From the NCBI RefSeq assembly GCF_036884655.1, contig NC_088330.1:36022001-36086000 (forward strand): a stretch of DNA of 64,000 bases, in the 5' to 3' direction. The stretch's first letter is position 1. Every line of letters begins with the position of its first letter. A program made the translations under genes and the position numbers. The notes beneath the pieces are model-generated. The model saw nothing but the letters and a program-made list of their open reading frames with translations, had not been told where the DNA came from and did not search any database. Origin of the DNA: Musa acuminata AAA Group. Its lineage: Eukaryota; Streptophyta; Magnoliopsida; Zingiberales; Musaceae. Shown here piece after piece: positions 1-13,100 of this stretch.

Positions 1-2837
1 TTCCTCACACGGCCATCCCCTCTACAGGTGTTGCATGGGGTAGAGACCTCACCGGTACCACTACAACTCGAGCAAGTCATGACCTGCTGGAATACACCGA
101 GTGGTGTCCTCACTGAAGAGACAACCTGACCTTGACCTCCACAGGTGCTGCACTTGCTTGGCTTTGTACCTGGTTTAGCACCAGAACCATCACAGGTTCC
201 ACAATTTTCTAACCTTGTAATTTCTATCTCCTTCTCAATGCCAAAAATTGCATCTTTGAAATTCAGGACAAGATTATAGCTCTCATCATCACCCTGTATA
301 GGCCTGTTGCGAGCTGCTCTTGGACCACCCATCCCACCCATGCCTTCAAATAATGACTCAAAGAGATCAAATGGGTTGCTGAAATCCTGCATTTAATAAA
401 AAAAAAAAAATTTAAGGAACAAGCAGAAAGTTTATTGAAAATTATCTTTTTACAGAATAAAGCCCTCCTCTAGTTGATACTCACCCCCATGCCCATGCCA
501 GCACCTTTGAGGCCAGCTTCTCCATATTTATCATACAGAGATCTCTTTTCATCATCTGATAAAACCTGTAATATGGTGACTTTTAATGACACAGAAAATA
601 TGTATTACTGTTGCTGCTAAAACTACCAGTTTAGATAAACATATTCATGAGAAAGGGAATAATAACCTCATACGCATTACTAATATCCTTGAACTTCTGT
701 TCCGCACCAGGTTCTCTAAAACACATCACAAGCAGCAATTTTGGCAAAATTACTCATAAATAAAGCTGAAAAATTCAAAAGATCATAATGAAAATTATGG
801 TAAGTTAGTTGTGATTAATTCAAAATTAACTTGAATATCTTTTTTCTAACATAAACATTAAAAAACATGCCTATAATTTGAAATTTACTGAATCTAAAGC
901 CATATATTTTCTGTTACTTGGATCAGCAAAGGTGCATTCTTGAGAATTCTAGCATATTGATTGCATAAGCATGCTTAATTAGTTTATGAGTGTTTGTGAG
1001 TTATGAAGACTGTACACATCAGTTGACTTTTATAGTATGAGAGTGTGATCAAACTTTTACCAGTAACAAAAGTGGCTGTTTATTGTTAGTAGGAGCCATT
1101 GCACCTGTTCTGTTACATGATCATTACGCTGAAATAGTTTTTTCCTCCTACCCTGATGTTGCTGAGAAACCTAATTTACATAACTTAAGAATCGACCAGC
1201 GGCAAAAAAGTGAGTGCAACTTGGCCTTTTTAACCTTTTTGTTTAATTGATAATAAAAAAAAGGAAAAACTAAAAGAAGTTATGCTGAAAACTTGCTACT
1301 GTCCCCATTCATCATTATCCTACTTCCATCTGCTATTCTTTATCTAGTTTTAGATATTGCTGTTTAATTTTTTTCCCAATATTTAATCTTATTTTCCTAT
1401 TTTCGCTTCTCTGTCATTTTGACAGTAAAGTATATCAGATGAGACACATTTTGGTAGAAGCAAACAAGCTTGAGATATCACAGCTAGTTTGCTGGAACAC
1501 AAAACTGATCTTCCTTATCATGCATAAATTTGAAGCCTTCTACAAAGCCAGATTCCTGTCATACCAAAAGCATGCTTTATTTTCATGCATATAATGCTAC
1601 ACCAAAATATATGGTCCAATAACTTCTGTCAGCCTTACATAAACAAATATTATGGAGTATGGACAATTTAAATAATTAATCACTAAAAAAATTTGTTGCA
1701 GAGTTTTGCCCTCCTTGCACTCGATTGAATTTTCAGGATAGTTCACAAGATCAAAGTCTTTCTTCCTTTCTAGTTATTTTTTGTCTTTTGATGCAACTGT
1801 ATTTTTCGTGTCTGAAATTAACATAGTTTTGTAAAATAAACATATCAGGTTTCTACTCACTTGTTCACATCAGGATGATAACTCCTTGCAAGCTTCCTGT
1901 AAGCTGCACAAGAAAAAGATGTCAATATACACTATAACATGTAGCTTAAATACAGATGCAAGTGTAAGAACAAATCCATTAAAGGTAAGATTGAGATACT
2001 GCTGACTCTTTGAACTTTGAACCAAAGGAATCAAACATAAAAGATAGGAGCCACAGTCAGGGATCAGGAAAGGTGACTTTTTATGTCTGTTAAGAAAGAC
2101 CGGAAAAAAAAAAGCAAATGAAGAGAGCAAGGGAACAGCGAGTGTTATACTGCAGTGATGCTCCATTTTGTTTACTGATCTTTTATCAACCTTTATCCTG
2201 TTCTTGCCTCTTGTTGGATCTGGAAACCAGTCCAATCAGTTTTGGTAATCTAAGTTCTTGCTGTTTTTTTCTCAGAACAACAACCTCAAACTTGTTGCTT
2301 GTCTGTTTATACCAGGGTCTGCAGTACCGACTGTACCGCCCGATACGGGCGGTACGTACCGGTCCGACCGGTTTCCGGTACGCAGACCGTCTGTTACCGG
2401 TCCGAGTGCACTGTAACACTGTAGCAGTGCTACAGTACTCGGTACACTTGGGTGTACCGCTCGGTATACCGTACCGGTACCGAGCCCAGGTCGAAATACC
2501 GGTATGGTACGGTATTACGAACCTTGGTTTATACTATTACTAGAGCTAGTGGATTTGTCTGATAATGCCTAATTCTATTTCTGATTACTAGACCCCTCAA
2601 TCTAGTTAAAAAAGAAAAGGGAGTATATATATATATGTGTATATATGTATATATGTATGTATATATATGTATATATATGTATATCTGTATGTATATATAT
2701 ACATATACATACATATATACATATATATCTATACATATATACATATATACATATACATATACATATACATATATATGTATATATATATCTATACATATAT
2801 ACATATATACATATACATATACATATACATATATATG

Positions 2838-2871
<34 letters not shown>

Positions 2872-5500
2872 CATATATAATTCGGGCTGACAGCATGAAA
2901 GTAAAATTCTGCAGAAATGTTGATTTTGTAACTTGAGGACACCCATGGAAACAGAAGCGAACCTAATTTCCATGATTCCATCTTGTTATTGAAAGGTGGG
3001 GCCCTAACATACAGGCCACCTTTTAAATTCTGAGCCAGCAAAGTATTTGTTAAAGAAAAAGAATAGTAAAAAAATCCAAAACAGTATAGTTTGTAAGCAT
3101 AGTTGCTGCTGTCCTACAACTTTAACAGTACGAGCCAGAACAGAGAATACATATTATGCCACTGTAAATGCTTGTTGGTCACAATGTGGCAGTCCCACTG
3201 GGGCCTATAAATGCAAAAGCAAGAGGACGAGAACTACAATAAGAGCAAACAACTTACCACTTTTTATTTCAGATTTACTTGCATTTCTTGACACACCAAG
3301 TACAGAATAATAATCCTGCAAAAGATGATCCCACAAGAAAGAAAAATATCAGACAAATTTGCATCGACAGAAGAACTTGCCAATCCATAATAAAATATTT
3401 CAATCTTCATCGAACAAGAGAAATGAATAAAACAAAATCTTTCTTGTCAACAAAAGAACTTACGGCATCAGCTCTAACAACAAGTCGTGCTGTCTTATTA
3501 CGCCTATTATTTAGGCGTGGTCCATCATTAAATAGAGCAGATGAAGACACCTGGGCAAGAAAACTTGCACGCGATGACGCCAGATAGTTACCGGAAGTAC
3601 TGCAAATAAACAAGAAATCAGTGAGATGGAAACACTAAGATCAGAATCTCACACCAACGGTAGCATACATAACAATTGCTTTTCTCAATTTACTTAAGAT
3701 CAACTTCTTATGATAATTTCTAGAATCTTTTAAACATATTTGCAAATTACACATTTTTCAGGGATCAGTTTTCACCAGATCAGAAAATAAAATTTGCATC
3801 ATCCAGCTATGGTGTTTCGTGACAAAACTCAACTCGTTTTCAGACAGTTCAATTGAGTCTAAATTGAATATCTCAATTACTATATCCTTCATGTATTATT
3901 GTCTCAAGCAATTGCCTGGGCACTTTAGATAGCACCTAGGCATATGGTCAGCCAAACCACCATGCGCAAAGACACTCATACATAGACATATATGTAAGCA
4001 TACATATTTATGCATAAGTATATTGAATATAAAATTATGCATGTATATTATACAATTATAAGTTGCTTTAATACAATAATGATATTTGTCATACATTTAC
4101 AACAATTGACTGGCTATTGGAACTTGGAAGTCCCATGGAACATTCACTCAAGATCTCCTACCCTCTTAAGAAACCTGATTACCATCAAAGTTCAATTGAA
4201 ATGAGGGGAGCTTACCCCTCAAGAAACCCTTTGTTTCTCCAAGAAATGTCAGAGGCTTGATTTTATCGAAGTAAAACATTGAATACCAAATAAAATTCTT
4301 CAAATTTCTTTCTTAGTTCTAGGCAGTAAAGTGACAATGTAATGCTTTTTATTACCCAAAGAATTTCTCATAAATGGTCATCACAAACTTAAATACTTTA
4401 ATTCTTAAACTTGATAAAATAATTAGATATACTTTGATCATATTTGGACTATGAAAATTTCTAACTGCTGAGCACGAGATCATTTTCTTCCCTTTTACTA
4501 AGGTTAATATTTTCTGATTTTTCATTCTTGTTTTTCCTTATTAATGTCCAAATCAAGAAGCTAAAACTCAACCTAACACCACTAAAATGTTGAAACAATT
4601 AATTACAACCATCAGTTGAAATGGAGACCTCAAAGGTAAACACACAATGCTGATAGTGTAGCTATGAATGGATATTTGCCTGAATATGCCAACATACAAA
4701 TACACATGACACAGCAAGTGATAAAAGCAATGAGAAGTGTCGGCTAGTCACTGATATGTGAACCTATCATGAAAACTTAACTGACATTTAATGTTAATCA
4801 CAAAAATGAAAATATGATGGTTCTTCGGTATTAATAAATATATTTCAAATTAGATTTAGGAATCTGATTGACAATTTCGCTTTGAATAATTTTTTAAATA
4901 AATCATTATGTTGAAACAAATCCTATGGTTACATTTCAGGAAATACCAACAAAGGTTTTTGTTTGAGAATACTGGTGTAAACTAGTATTGCACATGCCTC
5001 TATACAACAGTTAGAAGATCAAGAATAAGAAAGAAAACATGAGGATAAAAAAGATGGTATAGGACTCTTAGCTATATGTTTTCCTTATTCAACAAAAGAA
5101 TAAGGCCAACTCTCTACTATACGAATTCGAGTAACCATCAAGATGAAGATAGACTACATGCATATATATGATATTCAAGACTTCACAATCATCTCTAATA
5201 AGATAGAATGACAGAAAAATAGTGTATAGCATACCTAAAAGGTATAGTTTGAATACAGGAATTGATAATGATGTGGAGAATAAAAAGAAGTCATCAACAA
5301 ATGCATTGCAAATAAATACCACATTGCTTCTTCGGACATAATATAGCGAGATGAAACACCAAAGCTTACCCGGTTTGAGGCATCAGCACCCTGTTCGTAA
5401 AATGACAGCCCTTAGCTCCTGAAGATACATTTCTACATATTGCTTGTGGTTGGGTTCCCAGCTGAGGTACTGAAGTACCTCTACATGGTACAGTTGTCAT
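1..5500 (-). CDS. DJA5/DJA6: Plastid-targeted DnaJ (Hsp40) co-chaperone, DJA5/DJA6 type, 3' end cut off
   Basis: I built seven exons on the minus strand: 5370-5500, 3464-3599, 3258-3315, 1861-1903, 667-715, 485-565 and 1-386. All have GT-AG borders and join in frame. The first two exons give a Ser-rich plastid transit region starting [15 protein letters not shown]. The J domain starts [13 protein letters not shown], holds the HPD motif in SYHPDVNK and ends near [15 protein letters not shown] Gly/Phe linker ([18 protein letters not shown]) follows, then the first CxxCxGxG zinc-finger repeats ([28 protein letters not shown]). The C-terminal substrate-binding domain lies beyond base 1, so about 294 codons of a roughly 440-residue family protein are present. 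In Arabidopsis DJA5 and DJA6 act in the chloroplast stroma and support iron-sulphur cluster assembly; that role is transferred from the family. The start is the first ATG of the exon that follows a 5'-UTR intron. Confidence 0.93.
2313..2526. mobile_element. hAT-like MITE, 214 bp, in DnaJ intron
   Basis: A GC-rich block full of GGTACCGG-type repeats sits in an AT-rich intron. It begins CAGGGTCTGCAGTACCG and its other end, read on the opposite strand, begins CAAGGTTCGTAATACCG, an imperfect terminal inverted repeat. The element is flanked on both sides by the perfect 8-base direct repeat GTTTATAC (2305-2312 and 2527-2534). An 8-bp target duplication with CAGGG-type termini is the signature of hAT elements. 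It has no coding capacity. The interior is itself rich in small palindromes of GGTACC and ACCGGT. Confidence 0.85.
2624..2879. repeat. Compound (TATG/TACA/TA)n microsatellite
   Basis: About 250 bases made only of alternating TA, TATG and TACA units, including a duplicated block of about 60 bases (2722-2780 and 2782-2840). All the Tyr/Ile-only open frames here are artefacts of this repeat. Confidence 0.95.
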
Positions 5501-6490
5501 CGGACTGATGTAGTGAGGAGAAGACAGGGTCAGCCTTCTATTTTTCTCTCTGCAATGGCAGATAGGATTATCAACTTTTTGGTATCACTAAGAGAACAAA
5601 AGTAACAAAGATAACAAGATCACAACCCTATTATTTGTTTCATAATCTACTCATTTTGCCTTCCCAAGTAAAAAGAAGAGTTATTTTAGATGCCCTACAA
5701 AGTTTGTACCTGTCAAGCTCCACCAATGCCCTCAGGCAACTGTTATATAATCTACGAACATTAAATGTTCCAGCTTTAAGTAGTTTCTGTATCTAGTCAT
5801 GAAACAACAGACCATGAAATTCCCAGGGTGCAAAGCCTTTCTCATCTAATAGGTCAATTTATACCATGTACCAGGAGACCCTGGTAAAATCTAGAATTTA
5901 AAACCAAACCAGCTGCTTGGAAAGAAATCTAGACTTTCAATCAATTCCCTGATAGTAAAATTTTTAGCAGCCTGGATTCTTAACCTAGCCACGGACTAAC
6001 CCATATGCATCCGCCTCTCCAGTCACTCCATTCCAATAGATTCCCCGTCTCAATTGCCCCAAAAACAAATCTTTAATGAATTTCCTTCAAAAGATACCTC
6101 TACCTCTCCGACCAAACAAGAAATTGATCGAATATAACAAGACCTTAGCAAACTACAAACGAATCGTGTCCAAAACACGGAACCCAGTTAAAATCGCTCA
6201 CCAACACGACTAAGACGATTCAAACATTGACCCGAGAAGAAGGATTCTTGCTTCTCGCGCACGAAAGGCGAAAAAAGGATAAACCAAGCTAAGAGACCAC
6301 CAAACGCCCTCGAACCAATTCGAGACGGCAATCCCGCGAGGAGACGGAGGGCTTATTCTCACCTGAACCGACGGCGAAGAGGATCTGCTTCTCCCTTCCC
6401 CTCTCGGGGAGGGTAACGAGTCCGACGAGGTGTTCTGCTCGTGCGAATGCGATAAGAGACGGAGGAAGTGAGATCGAGGGCACGAGGCGA
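5501..6490 (-). promoter_or_regulatory. 5' leader of the DnaJ gene with a leader intron
   Basis: Just upstream of the DnaJ ATG the minus strand has 49 bases of leader (5501-5549), preceded by a CAG acceptor at about 5550. A matching strong donor (CAG/GTGAGA) lies at 6363/6362. It ends a GC-richer, Ser/Arg-rich-looking but non-coding first exon at about 6363-6480. The result is an intron of roughly 810 bases inside the 5' UTR, a common arrangement for plant housekeeping genes. The transcription start is not visible and the promoter should lie at about 6480-6600. This is inferred from splice signals and the fall in base composition. Confidence 0.6.
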
Positions 6491-7171
6491 ATAAATTGAT
6501 GCGAGTCGACGGTCTGGATCTCGCCCAGTACGTGCCTTAAATTAAAGAGCAGCCGTCGGATCGGATCGAACGGTTATCAGATGCAGTGCGACCGCAACCA
6601 ATCAAGGACCGTCCATGTATAATCATCAAGGGTTGGTGATGTGCGTGTGTGAGTGGAGACAACATTTCTGCACAATCAGATTAGCCTCGAATTCAGGTTT
6701 ATGAAAGACAAATCAATAAATAGGATTTGAGTAAAATGTGATGGATACAACATCAGGCATCAACATGTTTGAGGATCACAAGAGTTGAACACACAAGTCA
6801 GCATCCATTGGTTCTATTGCAACCATGAAAGATTTCACTGCCACTCCAAATCAAGAAACTATAGAGGAAAAGTACTTTAAGGACAGTGGACAAATCAGAG
6901 AGTGGAGCAGATCAACTGAGATGGAATTTACATGGAGAATCACCAAGGTCGAGATAAATGGCTAGTTTTACTGTAAAGAAAAGAAAGAAAAATCGATTTG
7001 GTATATCAACAAATAATACATTCTATAATTTCTTCTGATCCATCTCGGATGGCAGACAAATCTGTGTCCACTAAATGACTCCTATGTAAGATTCGATATA
7101 TTGTTTTCTAAAGAAAAATACGGAAGTATATTTCATGGCACAAGTTCAAGTCCCTCTATAAGAGTAGTTTT
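6491..7171. other. Intergenic: DnaJ promoter side and 3' side of CYP28 gene
   Basis: No coding frame is supported. Both neighbours are on the minus strand, so this stretch should hold the DnaJ promoter (near 6490-6600) and the 3' UTR of the cyclophilin gene (just below 7172). Confidence 0.6.
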
Positions 7172-9947
7172 CTAAGGTAAGCTGGGAGAAAGTGAAGGTG
7201 TTGCCACTTTCAGCTCTCCGCAGTCACTGATGTACACTGTTTTTAGCGGCCGATTCCACATTGTGCGAGCTATCTGAGCTCGCTCATCACCGATGAACTG
7301 TGCAAAATCATTGAATTGGCGAATCCTTTCAGCTGGCTTATACGTGGGGATCGTAGCTATGTTGGTGATGACATCCATCCCTGAAAAAAGAAGTATATGA
7401 AACATGAGTGATAATTTCTGCTGCTTATCCAACAATATCAGAAAATTAAACATAGATTCAAGTTTTAATCTAAATAGATGTTGACAATTCACTAATTCCA
7501 TCAACTTGTTTGAGGAAGTTCTACAACAAAATGAGTAGTCAACTTCTATTTGACACTCCCGAGAACAATAAGGCAGCAGCACAATGTTGCAATAGAAGAA
7601 TAGAGGACTTCCATGCAAATATCATAGGGTCAGCTCCAAGTTTGAAAAGAAAGAAGCACTTTCAGTTAGAGTCATTCTGAGCACGAGTTGACAAAAAATA
7701 TATGATAATGATCAAAGATGGACTAACGAACACATGAATGAGGAACTGAAACTTATATATTTCCAGTTGAAAAAAATAAGGACACATTGTGTAAGAATTT
7801 CAAGTGCAAGCTGCAATCTGGTTTACCTCTCTCTGAACATACAAGCATCAAAATATATTCTTCTGTAAGGTGAAGATCTGTTCTGTAGCATCAGTCAAAA
7901 ATGTTTGTTTTAATTGCTGCAGTGTGTAAATCTATCTCTTTCTCCGTTGATCATTTGATCCTAGCGGATCATAGCATAAAGCCCTCAAAGTCATGCATTA
8001 TAAAAAACTAAGATCCATGTAGGCAAATGTTTTCAAGTTTTGAGCTGTTTCTATCATGTTGCCAAGAGCATATTATGGGTTTCAGCAACTTGAAAAGCAA
8101 AATCAAACTAATTGAGCCCACCGAGTCTATTTTGGACTGACTGCTTTCAGTGTCAGGCTACAAGAGACATTAGACAGAAATCACTACCAAGAAACCTCGA
8201 AATAGCCACTGTGTATATCTGCAAACAAAAACTGTGCTAAATGATTATGGTAACAAAATTTCTTGACCTCATAAGGAGACTATATATATCATCTTGATAC
8301 TATTTTTAACTAAGCAAATAAAGCCAATAGCTATATGTCCCTTGATGTATCTAAAGATAAATATTCATTATGAAATTTCATAAGAAAAAAAGTGAATTGG
8401 CAGTAAGGTTTGTTGAATTCAAATTCTACTCCTACATGACAGTAAGGTTTAGTAGAATCAAAATAATTTTGTTATCTGCAATATTGACATCAAATTCTCT
8501 TTCCTCCCGAAGAATCACATTATATGTTGCAATTGTTTGTGCCAGTCATCAATATGTCTTAAATTCACAGACAGCAATTTGATTCATAGAACTCTAATAA
8601 CCATCTTTCCTGACGTGAGTACTATCCATGTACAGAGAACATTAAGGAACTCTTATCAAGATACTTCTCAATAGAGTAAAGCATTCAACTCCATCCAAAT
8701 CTGCCAGTCAAGTTAAAATTAATTTATATACCAAATTTGCCATTATAGCTGCCAAGTATCACAGTAAGCGTCATCAATATGCCTTAAATTCAGAGATAGC
8801 AATTTGATTCATAAAACTTAAATAACCATCTCCACTGACATGAATACCATCAAAGTACAACTACGAATTTCATAAAGATACTTCTCAATGCAGTATAGCA
8901 CTCAGCTTCATCCACTCAACGCTAAGTAGTTTGATTAGCTTCAACATACTGAGGACTTGCTCTTGCATGGCAACAAGCACAGAATTTGTCATGCAGATGC
9001 ATCTCACTATAATGTACCACTCTATCTTAATTTCAGAATGGATAAAGGATTTAAAAGAGTTTGTGGGTGAAAGAGAGAGGAAGAGACAACAATTTTGATT
9101 CAGTAATAATCTCAGGAGCTCTTCAAAAGATATTAAAGTTGAGTTTTTTTCTTAGGAAACATTGATCGAACAACTTACCTTCAAGCACAGTGCCAAAGAC
9201 AATGTTCTCGTTGTCGAGCTGCGGGCATGGTCCAGGCCCGGTCGTCACCAAGAACTCGACATTGTGGTAGTCGGGTTCAAGTTTGACGGCGTCGTCGTCG
9301 TCGTTCTCCGACAAGCACAGAGACAGAGTTCCCGGCCTCGAGTGCCTCAGCTGAAACGCCTTGGGATCGACGGTCTCCACGTTCCGCACCAGTCCCGGTG
9401 GCGGCCGAACCCCCCCCTTCTCCTTCCGCCCCTGGCGGCCGGCGACGAAGAATTGACCCTGGAGAATCTTGTGGACGAAGGTCCCCCGGTACGCGACGGC
9501 GGCGCAGACGGCCTTGAAGTTGGCGACAGTCTGTGGGAGGAGCTTCCCGTAGAGGCCGAAGACAACGCGGCCGAGGGGCTCCGAGTCGGGGCAGGCGGCG
9601 AGGTCGAAGCCGAGAGGGCGATCAGAGGCGAGGTAGCTCGGGCAGAGGCCGAAGTCCATGAAGACGCGGTCGGTGACGATGCCGGACTGCGGCTGGGCGG
9701 GGGAAGGGGCCGGTGCGAGGGCAGGGGCGTCGGTGTCGGCGGCGCCGGGTTGGGGGAAGAGGAGGAGGGATGCAGCGGCAGCGGCGGCGGCGGCGGCGGA
9801 GGAGGAGGAGGAGAGGAGGAAGGAGCGGCGGCGGAGGAATGCATTGGGTTTAGGGCTCCGGGAGAGGTGGGCTTGGGGGACGAGGGGGCAGAGGCGGCGA
9901 CGGAGGTGAGGCGGCGACGCGGCGGCGACGGAGGCTGACGAAGCCAT
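7172..9947 (-). CDS. CYP28: Chloroplast thylakoid-lumen peptidyl-prolyl isomerase, CYP28 type
   Basis: Two exons, 9179-9947 and 7172-7380, joined G/GG across an intron of about 1.8 kb, give a 325-residue protein. The N-terminus is a bipartite plastid signal: a basic, Ser-rich stroma part, then RRRSFLL, an Ala/Leu hydrophobic stretch and a GAADTDA cleavage region, as in twin-arginine lumen precursors. The cyclophilin-like domain starts near SEPLGRVVFGLYGKLLPQTVANF and ends ISDCGEL. The conserved family block CLSENDDDD/LDPDYHNVEF/TTGPGP is present, as is the C-terminal RPLKTVYIS. The catalytic Arg of classical cyclophilins falls at VHKILQGQF, where Lys replaces Arg, so isomerase activity may be weak. 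The domain pattern matches Arabidopsis CYP28. The first exon is strongly GC-rich. The start is the only ATG that provides the transit peptide. Confidence 0.92.
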
Positions 9948-10170
9948 GGAGTTGCTATTTCCCGGCCACGTGGTCGATGAGATAACGAGTGCGGCGGAGG
10001 CCGCCCATCTAAACCGCCGAGCGGGTCAATCTATTGCCAGGCCGGTACGGTCTTTCATGAGTCGTACCTCAATCAAACCCGCTAATTCCGGCCCGGTCCG
10101 GTCCGGTCCGGTCTTTGTGAAATGTCCTTGTCGAGGACATGCTCTTGAGGTAATAATAGGGAAGTAGAAT
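9948..10170 (-). promoter_or_regulatory. CYP28 upstream region with CCGGT repeats
   Basis: GC-rich sequence directly upstream of the CYP28 ATG, ending in a short tandem run of CCGGT units at about 10093-10113. It is presumably leader and proximal promoter. No clear TATA box is seen. Confidence 0.4.
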
Positions 10171-13100
10171 TATCTTAATTACCAAGTAATTTCAAGTCCT
10201 ATTTTTGTTAATCATGTTTAACCAAATTAAACTCTTCCAGCGGAGTTGATTTAATCTTATTAACTCTAAACCCCAAACCAATTAAAGCTTAAAGGGCTCC
10301 AGGTTTGTTTACCCATCATTCTAACCCAAACCTCCGACACGTTAAGTGGGCACAGCCCATTCATGGACTCTGTTTGGAGATCGAGGGGAGGTTGGGCCAA
10401 TTTTTTTTGCCAAATCTGATACAAATTTAAGTAAGATCAGGTCAATTTCTTTCTTGATTAGCTTCTCTTTCAATACAATCAGGGAATGTGGTTGGGGGGG
10501 CGTCGGGCGCACTCACCCGTTCTCGTACTCAATAGGCAACTGTTCTCCCACTTTGTTTTTGTTCCCTTGTGGAGATTGGTCATTTAGTGTCAATCAATTG
10601 TAATTATTGTTCTAGATTTTGAACCGGAATATGTTTTTCTAATAATTTTATTTTAACTATTATATTAAATGATGTACAAAACACTGTTACATTAATTGTT
10701 CCTCATAAATCCATTAAAAAACAATTAAAAATATATTCAAACTTAAATAATTTCAACAGTCTTAAATAATTTCAATTTTTTAAAGATAAATGATTCTGAT
10801 GAAATTTGAGCTCATACTCTTTATGATAAAAAGTCAAAAAATTTACCAATTAAACTAACTTATACTTTTAAATTGGGTCCATCAAATCTTTTTCTCCTCA
10901 TCTCATCATGATTGTGGGTAGAGGAATAAGAATCACATGGTTTTTTATTTCCTTCAATTTTTTTTATTTTTTATGCAGTTAAATATCTTAAGAAAAAAAA
11001 AGATGAATCCATAATATTTTGATTTACTATTTATCAAAGAAGGTAATATGATCTAATATAATAATAATAAAATCATAAAATCTTAACTATTTGGGATCGA
11101 TTGTGGACTCAACCTTCTATCTTTTTCATCCGATCTTGAAATTGACATAGGTGATTATAATCTGATCCGATGTCATAAGAACTCTAACAGCACTCTATTT
11201 TATCGTGGAACGATGGAAGATGAGATGATTTCTCTTGTGGAATCCATGATAGCAATAACAAACAATGAATTAGGGCAAGAGGCAATCAGGAAATGTGGCC
11301 TATCAGCACGATGGCGGCAGGTGGTGGAATTCATTTTCCTAGGCTGAGATTCCAACCACTGCACCCTACGGCACGCTGTGGATTTTTGGACCACATCATC
11401 ATCAATTACTTGATATACTCTTTCTTTAGCTCAAGGCATAGTGGACTGTTGGTCTTGACTTTGTGCACTTAAGGATTGACTATGACTATCTAAACGTACT
11501 CCACAATCCCATGCCATTGATATAAGCTAAGGGTTCTGTTTTAGGAGTCAAATATGACATGCCACCATCTCTTACAATTGAACTAATTAGATCCAATTTG
11601 ATCACACTAATATATTATCTATAGAGATGCATAATGTATGAGCTCAATTTAGGGAATCGAGCCATCTATAGTCTTCATTTCAATCATCTGTCTATTTTGG
11701 TCAAACTACTTGTATTATATCTATTATAAATTCAAAATAGATAGGCAGTTAAAATGCCAAGTTGGAATGAAATAGACTAATATATTATAACTATCAAAAG
11801 ATTAAAAAAATAGCTACAAAATGATATCATTGGAGAAAAAGAAAAGAAGATAAATGTTTCATGAGTTCATGTGCTCTTGTTAGATGATGTTCTTCATTTA
11901 TAGTCTGCTAAAATGACAGATACTGTACAGATCACAATGATGCAATGTTTTTTATGACATCTTGTCTGTTGTTATGGCTCAGAGAGTAACACTAGTTGAT
12001 TGAATGCAGAGTACAATGAATGATGAAGGCAGCCCTACTGTTGCCACATGGTTTTGGTAGATTATTTACAACAGCATTATATATGAGGATGTAGATGAGT
12101 ATTAATCTTTTAGTTGCATGTAATCAAGTTCAATATATTTTTTCTTTACAGAATGAAAAGATTCGTTAATGCTGAAACCAGCAACAGAAAGATATGGCAG
12201 ACTAAAATTTCATTTTCATGAAATAAAAGGCTAATTAATCATCAAGTAAAAATGACTTTGTTCGGGAAGAACAAAATGACAATGACATGCATGTACAATC
12301 TCTGCATCAGAAAAGAATAAATGAACCATGAGCAGTGCAAATGCAGTTTTACTAGTCACTGAAAGCAACTCAATGTAGCTATGCAAATGCAAACAATCTA
12401 TACTAATTTGATAATTAAATAGAAGTACCTGAAGAGTTAGGTCCCTCTCAGACCATTTCTCCTTGGCATGTTAATCCTTAATCCCTTTCGATCCTCGTAT
12501 CCATCCATTCAAGACATGTGATTGAACAAGGATTCTGTTTAAACAAAGAAAACAGTGGCTCATTACCAACCATATTAGGAAAGTCTTGATGAAAAAGATA
12601 TATGTCAGCTTAAAAACCTGCACGAAGAACCTAGAGCAACTTGATTCTCACATCTCAATCACCATTTAGTCTCAGATTTAAGGTTAACAGAGAATTGTTT
12701 TCCATGCTGTACATGCTAATTTTTAATTTCAGAAAAAAAATAACAGAAAAAAAACTGTTCATTGGAATGCAAATGTAATACATATGCCAACCTCTACATC
12801 TATCAAGCCCATGCTAAAATTTGTATTTCTAAAAGGAATCCATGAACCCAACACCAAGTGGGGCCCATGCTCTTTTGCCAGTCTATAAGAATAGACTCAG
12901 ATGTAGCTATGTATGTTAAGGCAAGTAATCTATGTTGGTGAAGGAATAATTCCAATTCGAACAAGGTTAAGAATAGCAGAATAGCAAAATTGAGATAGCT
13001 ATTGCCAATTGGCTCATTGCCAATTGAGATAGCAGAATAGCAAAATTCACACCTGATCAGTTCATACAGGGTTCATAATAGTAATAAAAAGTTCATTTAT

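Noticed and set aside
2529..3041. Long Tyr/Ile-rich frames on both strands
   Set aside because: They are translations of the TA/TATG microsatellite in all frames, not genes.
9162..9938. 258-codon plus-strand frame with poly-Gly/Glu
   Set aside because: Antisense of the GC-rich CYP28 first exon. The minus frame has the cyclophilin domain and correct splice sites.
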